Of a stretch of DNA of 64,000 nt, positions 16,712 to 25,562 are shown piece after piece. Numbering within the stretch: the first letter of the stretch is position 1; the number at the start of each line of letters is the position of its first letter. A model generated the notes under the pieces. It had not been told where the DNA came from. It saw only the letters and a program-made list of their open reading frames with translations, and did not search any database. A program made the translations under genes and the position numbers. The DNA lies in the NCBI RefSeq assembly GCF_028553785.1, contig NZ_CP067136.1:2018001-2082000 (forward strand). Direction: 5' to 3'. The DNA is from Paracoccus fistulariae. GTDB taxonomy: Bacteria; Pseudomonadota; Alphaproteobacteria; Rhodobacterales; Rhodobacteraceae.

Positions 16712-16950
16712 CATTGACCCGCAACTGGCTGAACGACCAGATCGCCGCCATGGTCGAGGATGAGGACGAGATCGCCCCCGATGAAAGCCTGATCCTGTTC
16801 GGGCTGGATTCGATCCGCGTCATGGAATTCATCGGCACGCTGGAGGAACAGGGCATCAAGGTCAGCTTCGAGGAGCTGATTTCAAAGCCCACGCCAAATG
16901 CCTGGTGGGCGTTGATCGAGGCCAAAACCCCGGTCCATCAGCCCGGATGA
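16708..16950 (+). CDS. Free-standing aryl carrier protein
   Basis: An 80-residue phosphopantetheine carrier. The attachment serine lies in LFGLDSIRVMEFIGTLEEQG (DSI motif), flanked by the helices of a typical carrier domain. In EntB- and VibB-type systems this domain is fused to the isochorismatase; here that enzyme (18367-19011) lacks it. This small protein, coupled to entE by a 4-bp overlap and followed directly by a phosphopantetheinyl transferase, is therefore the likely acceptor of dihydroxybenzoate. Confidence 0.85.
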   Translation: MTLTRNWLNDQIAAMVEDEDEIAPDESLILFGLDSIRVMEFIGTLEEQGIKVSFEELISKPTPNAWWALIEAKTPVHQPG

Positions 16951-17621
16951 CCCTGTGCCTGCCCGCGCCGCCGACGATCCCGGCGGGCACGGCCTTCGCG
17001 TTCTGCGACCATGAGGATGCAGACCCTGATGCCGTGCCGCCCGATCTGCATGGCGCGGCGCGACGGCGGCGGCTGGATCATGCGGCTGGACGCCGGGCCG
17101 CCGCTGATGCCCTGCGGGTGCTGACGGGCCGCGCGGCGCCGGTCCCGCGCGCAGATAGCGGCGCGCCGGTCTGGCCTGCGGGCATCAGCGGCGCGATCAG
17201 CCATGCGCAGGGCCGCGCGGTCGCGATCGTGGGCTGGTCGGCGCATCATGCCGGGCTTGGGATCGATCTGGAAAGCGTCACGCGGCGCCCGCAGGATCTG
17301 GCGCGGGTGACCCTTGCCCCGCACGAGCGTGCGCAGCTTGGGCCTCAGCCGGATGCCACCACCATCACCCTGTCATTTTCGGCCAAGGAATCGCTGTTCA
17401 AGGCGCTTTATCCCAGCGTGCAGGAACATTTCGGCTTCGACGCGGCCGAAATCATCCGGCTTGACCGGCAGGGCGGCGTGCTGCGGCTGTGCCGCGCGCT
17501 GCCGCCCTGGGGCGAGGGATCCGAATTCCCGTTTCACTGGACGATCTGGCGCGGGCAGGTGCTGACGCTGCTTGCCGCTACCCATGTTCAGGCGCGCAGC
17601 GTGGCCCCGCCATCGACGTAA
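16947..17621 (+). CDS. entD: 4'-phosphopantetheinyl transferase, EntD-like
   Basis: A 224-residue Sfp/EntD-family enzyme that converts apo carrier proteins to the holo form using CoA. Key motifs are GAISHAQGRAVAIVGW, the Mg-binding GLGIDLESVTRRP and LSFSAKESLFKALYPSVQEH (the KExxxK region). Residues 60-100 are Arg/Ala-rich and less conserved. The ATG overlaps the carrier-protein stop by 4 bp, so enzyme and substrate are coupled. Its last 34 bp overlap the convergent entA gene. Confidence 0.85.
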   Translation: MTLCLPAPPTIPAGTAFAFCDHEDADPDAVPPDLHGAARRRRLDHAAGRRAAADALRVLTGRAAPVPRADSGAPVWPAGISGAISHAQGRAVAIVGWSAHHAGLGIDLESVTRRPQDLARVTLAPHERAQLGPQPDATTITLSFSAKESLFKALYPSVQEHFGFDAAEIIRLDRQGGVLRLCRALPPWGEGSEFPFHWTIWRGQVLTLLAATHVQARSVAPPST

Positions 17622-18367
17622 AGATCGGCCATGGTGATATGCCCGGCCTGATCGGACAGCAGGAACAGCGCCGCCTGTGCAATATCCTGCGGGACCGCCA
17701 GCTTGCCCAGCGGGATACCGCCGCGAAAACGGCTGGCATCGCCCCGGATCACCTCATCCATCCCGGCCTCTGGATCGGCCCACATGCCGGTCTGCATCGG
17801 CGTCAGCGTCGATCCCGGCGCGACCAGATTGCAGCGGATGCCATGCGCCGCCAGTTCCAGCCCCGCGCAGCGTGTCAGCATTGCGGCAGCGGCCTTGGAG
17901 GCGCCATAGGCGCCGATCCCAAGACGCGGCACCCCCGCCGCGTTCGAACCGATCACCACAATCGCCCCCCGCCCCTGCGGCACCATCGCCTGCCCCAGAA
18001 GAGACAGCATATTCAGCGTCCCGCCTGCGTTGATGTCGATCAGGCGCTGCCATTCCTCGGGCGGCAGATCAAGGATCGGCGTGGTGGACAGGACGCCCGC
18101 CGCATGCACGGCCAGCGACAGCGGACCGTGCAGGTCTGCGGCCTCGGCCACGACGCCGGCGGCGGCATCGCGATCCCGCACATCCAGCGCGCGCCAGACC
18201 ACCTGATCCGAGGGCGCGATGTCGTCACGCCCCTCCTGCGCCGCCTGCGTATCGGTGGCCATGACACGGGCGCCGGCATGGGCCAGCCCGTCCACCAGCG
18301 CGCGACCGATGCCGCCCGCCGCGCCGGTGACGACCGCGCTCTGCCCCTGAAACCCCGTCAGCCGCAT
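17588..18367 (-). CDS. entA: 2,3-dihydro-2,3-dihydroxybenzoate dehydrogenase
   Basis: EntA oxidises 2,3-dihydro-2,3-dihydroxybenzoate to 2,3-dihydroxybenzoate with NAD. The 259-residue SDR has VVTGAAGGIGRALVDGL (cofactor loop), YGASKAAAAMLTRC (catalytic Tyr/Lys), and the subgroup markers NLVAPGSTLTPMQTGMW and GGIPLGKLAVPQDIAQAALF with an ending LYVDGGATLRA. It is the third gene in the entC-isochorismatase-entA operon and overlaps the isochorismatase stop by one base. Confidence 0.9.
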   Translation of the reverse strand: MRLTGFQGQSAVVTGAAGGIGRALVDGLAHAGARVMATDTQAAQEGRDDIAPSDQVVWRALDVRDRDAAAGVVAEAADLHGPLSLAVHAAGVLSTTPILDLPPEEWQRLIDINAGGTLNMLSLLGQAMVPQGRGAIVVIGSNAAGVPRLGIGAYGASKAAAAMLTRCAGLELAAHGIRCNLVAPGSTLTPMQTGMWADPEAGMDEVIRGDASRFRGGIPLGKLAVPQDIAQAALFLLSDQAGHITMADLYVDGGATLRA

Positions 18368-19011
18368 CAGGCACCCCCCGCGATGGCAGCCAGCAGCGCG
18401 TCGGTCGCGACCGGAACGCCGGAACAGGCGCTGATCCAGTCCATTGCCATCTCATGCCGCTGCCGGTTGAAATCGGCCTGCGCGTCAATGACGGCAAAGG
18501 GCTGGATATCGCGCTGAAACGCCTCGGTCGCGGTGGCAAGGCAGCCGATATGGGCATAGATCCCGGCAATCGCCAGTTGGTCACGCCCCCGCGCCCGCAT
18601 CAGATCCGCCAGGTTCGAGCGCTGGAACGCACTGTAGCGATGCTTGACCAGCACGATATCCCCCGGCTGCGGCGTCAGGGGCGCGATGATCTCCTGATGT
18701 TCGGCAATCGCGCGCATGCCCGGCCCCCACAGATCGGCCTGCAGCCCGCGATCGGGACGGAACTGATCGCCCTTCTGCGCGGTGTAAAAGACGGGGATCC
18801 CGGCCTTGCGCGCGGCAGCGGTTACGGCGGCGATATTTCGAGTGACCGTCTGCAGCAGGGAAGAATCGGGCCCATAGGCAGCGCAGAAATAGCGCTGCAT
18901 GTCATGGACCAGCAGCGCCATCCGCGACGGATCTGGCCGCCACGGCGCGCGGGGCGCGGCTATATCTTTGGCCTTGGGCAGGGCGTAATCGGAAATCTTG
19001 GGAAGTGCCAT
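18367..19011 (-). CDS. entB: Isochorismatase (EntB N-terminal domain type)
   Basis: Hydrolyses isochorismate to 2,3-dihydro-2,3-dihydroxybenzoate and pyruvate. The 214-residue protein has RMALLVHDMQRYFCAAYGPD (catalytic Asp), VKHRYSAFQRSNLADLMRA (catalytic Lys) and IAGIYAHIGCLATATEAFQR (cis-peptide and nucleophile region). It ends after the hydrolase domain. The carrier domain that makes up the last third of canonical EntB is absent and is encoded separately at 16708-16950. Start MALPKISDYALP has the usual siderophore-type N-terminus. Confidence 0.9.
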   Translation of the reverse strand: MALPKISDYALPKAKDIAAPRAPWRPDPSRMALLVHDMQRYFCAAYGPDSSLLQTVTRNIAAVTAAARKAGIPVFYTAQKGDQFRPDRGLQADLWGPGMRAIAEHQEIIAPLTPQPGDIVLVKHRYSAFQRSNLADLMRARGRDQLAIAGIYAHIGCLATATEAFQRDIQPFAVIDAQADFNRQRHEMAMDWISACSGVPVATDALLAAIAGGA

Positions 19012-19023
19012 CGTCAGGTCTTT

Positions 19024-20217
19024 CTAGAATTCAGTCGTCTCGGGCGGCATGCCGGCGTCGCTGGACAGGCCCAGAACCTGCAGCATCGCGCCGAATTTGG
19101 CGCCGGTCTCGGCCGCCTCGGCTCTGGGGTCAGAGCCGGGAACGATGCCCGCCCCCGCATAAAGCCGCGCAAAGGGGCCGCAGATATCGGCGCAGCGGAT
19201 CGCGACATACCAGGCGCCATCGCCGCCCTGCCCCAGATCCGACCAGCCGACCGCCCCGGCATAGAAGTCACGCTCGACCGGTTCCAGCTGCCCGATCAGA
19301 TTGGCCGCCCGTTCGCAGGGCAGGCCGCAGACCGCCGGGGTCGGATGCAGCGCCGCCGCCAGCAGCACCGAGGGTGTGTCCGGGTCGCGCAACTCTCCGG
19401 TGATCAACGTGCCCAGATGCCACATGCTGCGGGTGCTGGTCAGCGCGGTCCCCTGCGGACAGCCCAGCGTGCTGCAATAAGGCGCCAGCGTGTCGAGGAT
19501 ATATTCCACGACAATCGCGTGTTCGCGCTGATCCTTGGCCGATTGCGCCAGCCCGTCCCGCGCCTGTCGGTCAAGATCGGGATCGGCCATGCGCCGCGCC
19601 GAACCGGCCAGGGGATGCGATTCGATCCGCCCGCCGGTCTTTTCCAGCAGCAGTTCCGGCGTCGCCCCGATCAGCGCCCGCCCGGTGAAAGGATGGCGGC
19701 GAAGATCGTCGGGCAGCATGACGTGAAAGGCGGTGATGCTGTCATCCTGCGCGATCCGCCGGAATACGGCATCCTGTGGGATCGTGTCATCGGCCTCGAC
19801 CACAAGCGTGCGGGCCAGCACCACCTTTTCCAGCGCATCGTCATTCTGCCGCCGGTCCATGATATTCAGCGCATGCCCGACCGAGGCGGCGTAAAGCGCG
19901 GGCGACGGTTCGGCGCGCATCTCTTTCAACGTGATCGCGGGCGGATCGGACAGCAGCGCCTCGCCCGGATAGCGGGAGACCGTCGGCACTTTCCACAGAT
20001 AATCCTGCGCCTTGCGAAAGAATGGCAGCGCCCCGACAATGACGCCCTCGGATCCCATCCGTGCCAGACGTTCGGGAAGGTCATCCAGCCGGCCGCGCGG
20101 AACCGGCTCGGCACGGCCATCGGTGCGGATATAACCCCTGGGACCGGACAGCGCAAAGACGGTGGACAGCGCCCTTGGCTGTTCACCAATATCGTATAAA
20201 GTGCTGATCGAGTTCAT
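19024..20217 (-). CDS. entC: Isochorismate synthase, EntC/DhbC-like
   Basis: Converts chorismate to isochorismate, the first step to 2,3-dihydroxybenzoate. The 397-residue protein has the chorismate-binding fold: EKVVLARTLVVEADDT, FTGRALIGATPELLLEKTGG, RIESHPLAGSARR, SAKDQREHAIVVEYILDTLA, LHPTPAVCGLPCERA and ARLYAGAGIVPGSDPRAEAA. The PTPAVCG and RDFYAGAVGW segments fit isochorismate rather than anthranilate synthases. It is the first gene of the minus-strand operon entC-entB-entA. Confidence 0.9.
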   Translation of the reverse strand: MNSISTLYDIGEQPRALSTVFALSGPRGYIRTDGRAEPVPRGRLDDLPERLARMGSEGVIVGALPFFRKAQDYLWKVPTVSRYPGEALLSDPPAITLKEMRAEPSPALYAASVGHALNIMDRRQNDDALEKVVLARTLVVEADDTIPQDAVFRRIAQDDSITAFHVMLPDDLRRHPFTGRALIGATPELLLEKTGGRIESHPLAGSARRMADPDLDRQARDGLAQSAKDQREHAIVVEYILDTLAPYCSTLGCPQGTALTSTRSMWHLGTLITGELRDPDTPSVLLAAALHPTPAVCGLPCERAANLIGQLEPVERDFYAGAVGWSDLGQGGDGAWYVAIRCADICGPFARLYAGAGIVPGSDPRAEAAETGAKFGAMLQVLGLSSDAGMPPETTEF

Positions 20218-20236
20218 AATTGCCTCTGACGTTTCA

Positions 20237-20250
20237 ACCAGCTTGCTGGT
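20237..20250. promoter_or_regulatory. 14-bp palindrome upstream of entC
   Basis: ACCAGC and GCTGGT surround TT, 20 bp before the entC start. It could be an operator or a leader hairpin of the siderophore operon. It does not look like a textbook iron box. The rest of the 245-bp entC-dnaE gap holds only a 6-bp GC hairpin at 20394-20411 and no recognisable gene. Confidence 0.3.
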
Positions 20251-20462
20251 CTGCGAAGTGTTCAGAGGTTGCAGACGGGATCGACATATGGCCGCCCGTC
20301 CGTTGCTGCCGCCCTCGCTTTCGCGCCGTCAGGGGGAAATGTCAATACAACCGATAGCGCCTGTCAGGAGGTATCTCTCGCGCAGGAATTGTGCCGCCGA
20401 TCACGCGGCGGTTTCTTGCGCGCGCCGCTTGGCACGCCTTGACGAACGGGCAGCGACGCGCG

Positions 20463-23400
20463 CTATTCCTCGATCACGTCCAGCACACCGGGCACCGCCC
20501 GCAGCGCCTGCCGGGCGGGTGTGGTCAGCGGCGTGTCATTGGCGACCTCGATCTCGATCAACTCATCGCCTTCGCGGATGCGCAGCAGAACCGGACCACG
20601 GCTGCGGGACGAGGCCGCGATATCGGATTTGATCCGCTCCAGCGTCTCGGCCAGGCGGGGGATGGTATCCGCGCCCTGCATTTCCACCGCCAGACAGCCC
20701 GCCCCCGCATCCGCAACGGCATCTTCCAGCGGCGTGACCGAATTGGCCAGCATCTTGACCTGATCGCCCGACGGCTCGACCTTGACCTGCAGCACGACAT
20801 TCTGCCCCGGCTCCAGCCGGTCGCGGGCGGCGTTCAGCAGATCGGAAAAGACCGTCACCTCGTAAAGCCCGGTCGGATCGGACAGGCTGACAAAGGCATA
20901 TTGCGTGCCCTTGGCCGACTTCCGTTCCTGCCGGGCCGAGACCGTGCCTGCGATGCTGGTGACCAGCGGGCCGCCCTCGGCCTCAGCCGTGATTTCGGCC
21001 AGGGTCTGCACCTTCTTGCGGCGCAGCGCGGGCAGGTAATCGTCGATCGGATGGCCGGACAGATAGAAGCCGACGGCGCGATGTTCTTCGCCCAGCTTTT
21101 CGGTGGGCAGCCAGACCTGCGCCATCGGCGGGCGCGGCGGTGGCAGATCCTCGCCCCCGCCGAACAGGCTGGACTGGTTCGAGGCCGCCTGTTCCTGCAC
21201 CGCCGCAGACCAGGCCACCAGCCCGTCCAGCGATTTCAGCACGCGAGAGCGATTATCGTCCAGCACGTCAAAGGCCCCGGCCCGCGCCAGCATTTCCAGC
21301 GGGCGTTTGCCTACCCGCTTCATATCGACGCGCCGGGCAAAATCGTTCATGTCACGGAAGGGGCGATCCTCGCCCTCGGGCGAAACACGCGCCTCGTGGA
21401 TCAGGCGCATCGCCTCCAGCCCCACCCCTTTCAGCGCGCCAAGCGCATAGTGGATGCGCCCGTCCTTCACGGTGAATTTCGGGGCCGAGCGGTTGACGCA
21501 GGGCGGCACGATCTCGATCCCCATCCGATCCACCTCGCGCTTGTAGATGGCCAGCTTGTCGGTCAGGTGGATATCGCAATTCATCACCGCCGCCATGAAT
21601 TCGACCGGGTGATTGGCCTTCAGCCAGGCGGTCTGATAGCTGACCACGGCATAGGCCGCCGCGTGGGATTTGTTGAAGCCGTAATTGGCGAATTTTTCCA
21701 GCAGGTCAAAGACCTCGCCCGCCTTTTTCGCATCCACGCCATTGGCCACGCTGCCATCGACGAATTTCGGACGTTCCTTGGCCATTTCCTCGGCGATCTT
21801 CTTGCCCATCGCACGGCGCAGCAGATCCGCGCCGCCAAGGCTGTAGCCGGCCATGACCTGCGCAATCTGCATCACCTGTTCCTGATAGACGATGATGCCC
21901 TGGGTTTCCTCAAGGATGTGGTCGATGCTGGGATGCAAGGGTTGCAGGTCGCGCTGCCCGTTCTTCACCTCACAATAGGTCGGGATGTTTTCCATCGGGC
22001 CGGGACGATACAGCGCCACAAGTGCCACGATATCCTCGATACAGGTGGGCCGCATCCGCCGCAGCGCGTCCATCATGCCGCTGGATTCCACCTGGAACAC
22101 GGCCACGGTGCGGGCACAGGCGAACAGATCGTAGCTGGCCTTGTCATCCAGCGGGATGGCATTGATCTGGTTTTCCGCCCCTTCCGGCGGTTCATAGAGC
22201 TGCCTGCCATCGGCCGCGACATGCAGCGGACGCCCGCCGCCATTGATCAGATCGACGGCGTTCTGGATCACGGTCAGGGTTTTCAGGCCCAGAAAGTCGA
22301 ATTTGACCAGTCCGGCCTGCTCGACCCATTTCATGTTGAACTGCGTCGCAGGCATGTCCGAGGCCGGATCGCGGTACAGCGGCACCAGCTGGTCCAGCGG
22401 ACGATCCCCGATCACCACCCCCGCCGCATGGGTCGAGGCATTGCGATACAGCCCCTCCAGCTTTTCGGCGTAATCCAGCAGGCGTCCGATCACCTCTTCC
22501 CGCGCGGCTTCGCGCAGGCGCGGTTCCTCGGCCCGGGCCTTGACGATGCTGACGGGCTTCACACCCTCGACCGGGATCATCTTGGACAGGCGGTCCACCT
22601 GACCAAAGGGCAATTGCAGCACCCGGCCCACATCGCGCACGGCGGCCTTGGACAGTAGCGCGCCGAAGGTGATGATCTGGCCGACCTTGTCGCGGCCATA
22701 TTTGCCCTGCACATACTGGATCACCTCTTCCCGGCGATCCATGCAGAAATCGATGTCGAAATCCGGCATGCTGACCCGTTCGGGATTCAGGAAGCGTTCG
22801 AACAGCAGGCTGTAGCGCAAGGGATCCAGATCGGTGATGGTCAGCGCATAGGCGACCAGCGATCCCGCCCCCGACCCACGCCCCGGACCCACCGGGATAT
22901 CGTGATCCTTGGCCCATTTGATGAAATCGGCCACGATCAGGAAATAGCCGGGAAAGCCCATCTGCTCGATGATGCCCAGTTCGAAATCCAGACGCTTTTC
23001 GTAATCCTCGACGCTGACGGCATGGGGGATCACCTTCAGACGCTCGGCCAGACCCTCTTTGGCCTGACGACGCAGTTCCTGCACCTCGTCATCGGCGAAT
23101 TTCGGCAGAATGGGCTTGTGCTTGCTGACCGCGAAGGCGCAGCGCCGGGCAATTTCGACGGTGTTTTCCAGCGCCTCGGGCAGGTCGGCGAACAGCACCG
23201 CCATTTCCTCGGCCGTCTTGAAGTAATGCTGCGCAGTCAGGCGGCGGCGGGGCTGCGCCTGATCGACATAGGCCTTTTCGGAAATGCAGATCAGCGCGTC
23301 ATGCGCCTCGTACATGTCGGGCTTGGGGAAATAGACATCATTGGTCGCAACCAGCGGCAGTTCGCGGGCATAGGCCAGCGCGATCAGCCCCGGTTCGGTC

Positions 23401-23948
23401 GCGGCCTCGGCCTCGGTCAGTTTGCCATTCTCGCCGGGATGGCGCTGCAATTCGATGTAAAGCCGCGTCGGGAAGGCTGCCTGCAATTGCGCGGCCAGAT
23501 CCGCAGCCTGATCCGCGCGCCCCTTGGCGATCATCTGGCCCAGCGGCCCAAGCGCGCCGCCGGTCAGGCAGATCAGCCCCTCGGCCCGCTGGACCAGTTC
23601 CTCCAGCGTGACATGCGGCAAGGATCCATCCGCCCGCAGATACAGGCAAGAGGACAGCGCCATCAGGTTCAGCCAACCCGCCCGGTTCTGCGCCAGCAGC
23701 ACGACGGGTCCGGTTTCCCCGGCCTCAAGCGTGATCTGACAGCCGATGATGGGCTGCACCCCCTTGTCCATCGCCTTCACGCTGAATTCCAGCGCCGCGA
23801 ACATGGCATTGCTGTCGGTCAGGGCGACGGCCGGCATCCCGGCCTCGGCCGCCAGAACGGGCAGTTTCGCCACGGGAATCGCACCTTCAAGCAGGGAATG
23901 CTCGGAATGTGTGCGCAGATGGATGAATCGGGGGGATTTTATTGACAT
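20463..23948 (-). CDS. dnaE: DNA polymerase III subunit alpha
   Basis: The replicative polymerase subunit, 1161 residues, normal for alphaproteobacterial DnaE1. It has the N-terminal PHP domain (FIHLRTHSEHSLLEGAIPVA), the catalytic palm with SMPDFDIDFCMDRREEVIQY (Asp pair at about residue 394) and VGPGRGSGAGSLVAYALTIT. Further on are the thumb/fingers with SKAAVRDVGRVLQLP, the HhH region ALGALKGVGLEAM, and the OB fold near the C-terminus (VTSIAGTVSARQERKSAKGT). It is not related to the siderophore genes beside it; it marks the return to core genome. Confidence 0.97.
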   Translation of the reverse strand: MSIKSPRFIHLRTHSEHSLLEGAIPVAKLPVLAAEAGMPAVALTDSNAMFAALEFSVKAMDKGVQPIIGCQITLEAGETGPVVLLAQNRAGWLNLMALSSCLYLRADGSLPHVTLEELVQRAEGLICLTGGALGPLGQMIAKGRADQAADLAAQLQAAFPTRLYIELQRHPGENGKLTEAEAATEPGLIALAYARELPLVATNDVYFPKPDMYEAHDALICISEKAYVDQAQPRRRLTAQHYFKTAEEMAVLFADLPEALENTVEIARRCAFAVSKHKPILPKFADDEVQELRRQAKEGLAERLKVIPHAVSVEDYEKRLDFELGIIEQMGFPGYFLIVADFIKWAKDHDIPVGPGRGSGAGSLVAYALTITDLDPLRYSLLFERFLNPERVSMPDFDIDFCMDRREEVIQYVQGKYGRDKVGQIITFGALLSKAAVRDVGRVLQLPFGQVDRLSKMIPVEGVKPVSIVKARAEEPRLREAAREEVIGRLLDYAEKLEGLYRNASTHAAGVVIGDRPLDQLVPLYRDPASDMPATQFNMKWVEQAGLVKFDFLGLKTLTVIQNAVDLINGGGRPLHVAADGRQLYEPPEGAENQINAIPLDDKASYDLFACARTVAVFQVESSGMMDALRRMRPTCIEDIVALVALYRPGPMENIPTYCEVKNGQRDLQPLHPSIDHILEETQGIIVYQEQVMQIAQVMAGYSLGGADLLRRAMGKKIAEEMAKERPKFVDGSVANGVDAKKAGEVFDLLEKFANYGFNKSHAAAYAVVSYQTAWLKANHPVEFMAAVMNCDIHLTDKLAIYKREVDRMGIEIVPPCVNRSAPKFTVKDGRIHYALGALKGVGLEAMRLIHEARVSPEGEDRPFRDMNDFARRVDMKRVGKRPLEMLARAGAFDVLDDNRSRVLKSLDGLVAWSAAVQEQAASNQSSLFGGGEDLPPPRPPMAQVWLPTEKLGEEHRAVGFYLSGHPIDDYLPALRRKKVQTLAEITAEAEGGPLVTSIAGTVSARQERKSAKGTQYAFVSLSDPTGLYEVTVFSDLLNAARDRLEPGQNVVLQVKVEPSGDQVKMLANSVTPLEDAVADAGAGCLAVEMQGADTIPRLAETLERIKSDIAASSRSRGPVLLRIREGDELIEIEVANDTPLTTPARQALRAVPGVLDVIEE

Positions 23949-24041
23949 GATGGGACTTTATCGCACCCTGCCCAAACAGTGCAATTGCCCCCGGGGGGCA
24001 GGACAAGGTAAGCAGATGGAAAACAGGACAGGGAGACAAGT

Positions 24042-25562
24042 TTGACGCAACCCGAAGTTTTCCGGGCCGAGGGGGTTGGCAAGTCCTATCCCGGCGTGCG
24101 TGCCAATGACGACGTCTCCTTCGCGGTTCTGCAGGGCGAAATCCACGCGCTTCTGGGCGAAAACGGGGCGGGAAAATCCACGCTGGTCAAGATGATCTAT
24201 GGGCTGGTGCGCCCGGATCAGGGCCGGATGCTGCTGAACGGCAAGCCCCATCACCCCGGCGACCCGCGCGAGGCGCGGGCAGCAGGCGTGGCCATGGTGT
24301 TTCAGCATTTCTCGCTGTTCGATGCGCTGACGGTTGCGGAAAATATCGCGCTTGGCATGGAAAATCCGCCGCCGCGTCGCGCCTTGTCAGACCAGATCGC
24401 CACCGTCAGTCAGGAATTCGGCCTGCCGCTGAACCCCGCGCGCCGGATCGCCACCCTGTCGGCGGGCGAGCGTCAGCGGGTCGAGATCATCCGCTGCCTG
24501 CTGCAGGACCCGAAGCTGCTGATCATGGACGAGCCGACCAGCGTTCTGACCCCGCAAGAGGCCGAGTTGCTGTTCGCCACGCTGCGCAAGCTGGCCGATC
24601 AGGGCACGGCGATCCTCTATATCAGTCACAAGCTGGATGAGATCCGCACCCATTGCGACCGCGCCACGATCCTGCGCGCGGGCCGCGTGGTGGACAGTTG
24701 CGATCCGCGCGCCCATTCCGCCCGCGAACTGGCCGCGCTGATGGTGGGCGGAGAGATGCGCCAGATCGACCGCAGCGGACGCCGCGCGGGCGAGGTTCTG
24801 TTGCAGGTGCAGGATCTGTCCCTGCCCGCACCCACGGCCGAGGGAACCGCGCTGAAACAGATCTCGCTGACCCTGCGGGCGGGCGAAATCTTGGGCATTG
24901 GCGGCGTCGCGGGCAATGGGCAGGAAGAGCTTCTGGCCGCGCTGTCGGGCGAATTGCGCAGCCCGCCCCAGACCGTGCTGCTCAACGGTACGCAACTGGG
25001 CGCGGCGGGTCCCGAACAGCGGCGCAAGGCGGGGCTTCTGGCCGCGCCCGAGGACCGTCTGGGCCATGCTGCGGTGCCCGATTTCAGCCTGACCGAAAAC
25101 ACCCTGCTGACCGCTGGCAGCCGCAAGGATCTGGTCCGCAGCGGGTTGATCGATCACAAGGCGGCGACCGCCTATGCGCGGCAGGTCATCGACAGTTTCG
25201 ACGTCCGCACCCCCGGTCCGGGCACTGCGGCGCGGGCGCTGTCCGGCGGCAATCTGCAGAAATTCGTCATTGGCCGCGAGGTCCTGCAGGCGCCGCGCGT
25301 GCTGGCGGTGAACCAGCCCACATGGGGCGTCGATGCCGGCGCCGCCGCCGCCGTGCGTCAATCGCTGCTGGATCTTGCCCGTGACGGGGCCGGCGTCATC
25401 GTCATCTCTCAGGATTTGGATGAATTGCTGGAACTCTCGGACCGCTTCTGCGCCCTGAACGAAGGCCGCCTGTCCGAGCCGCGCCCGACCGAGGGGCTGA
25501 CCCTGGACGAGATCGGGCTGATGCTGGGCGGCGCGCATGGGATGGAGGTTGCCAGCATATGA
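24042..25562 (+). CDS. Nucleoside-type ABC transporter ATP-binding protein (two ATPase domains)
   Basis: A 506-residue ATPase with two nucleotide-binding domains. The first has LLGENGAGKSTLVKMIYGLV, LSAGERQRVEIIRCLLQDPK and LIMDEPTSVLTPQEAE. The second has a degenerate Walker A (IGGVAGNGQEELLAALSGEL) and signature LSGGNLQKFVIGREVLQAPR. This layout is that of YufO/NupO-type ATPases that work with BMP binding proteins. The start is a TTG with GGGAGA upstream. It is followed by two permeases and the binding protein in one operon. Confidence 0.88.
   Translation: MTQPEVFRAEGVGKSYPGVRANDDVSFAVLQGEIHALLGENGAGKSTLVKMIYGLVRPDQGRMLLNGKPHHPGDPREARAAGVAMVFQHFSLFDALTVAENIALGMENPPPRRALSDQIATVSQEFGLPLNPARRIATLSAGERQRVEIIRCLLQDPKLLIMDEPTSVLTPQEAELLFATLRKLADQGTAILYISHKLDEIRTHCDRATILRAGRVVDSCDPRAHSARELAALMVGGEMRQIDRSGRRAGEVLLQVQDLSLPAPTAEGTALKQISLTLRAGEILGIGGVAGNGQEELLAALSGELRSPPQTVLLNGTQLGAAGPEQRRKAGLLAAPEDRLGHAAVPDFSLTENTLLTAGSRKDLVRSGLIDHKAATAYARQVIDSFDVRTPGPGTAARALSGGNLQKFVIGREVLQAPRVLAVNQPTWGVDAGAAAAVRQSLLDLARDGAGVIVISQDLDELLELSDRFCALNEGRLSEPRPTEGLTLDEIGLMLGGAHGMEVASI

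Noticed and set aside
20394..20411. Terminator between entC and dnaE
   Set aside because: The stem is only six base pairs with a short, broken T run, and no gene ends upstream of it in the matching direction.
20391..22658. A 755-codon open frame on the plus strand opposite dnaE
   Set aside because: Composition is His/Arg/Gln-rich shadow translation; dnaE motifs on the minus strand account for the codon pattern.
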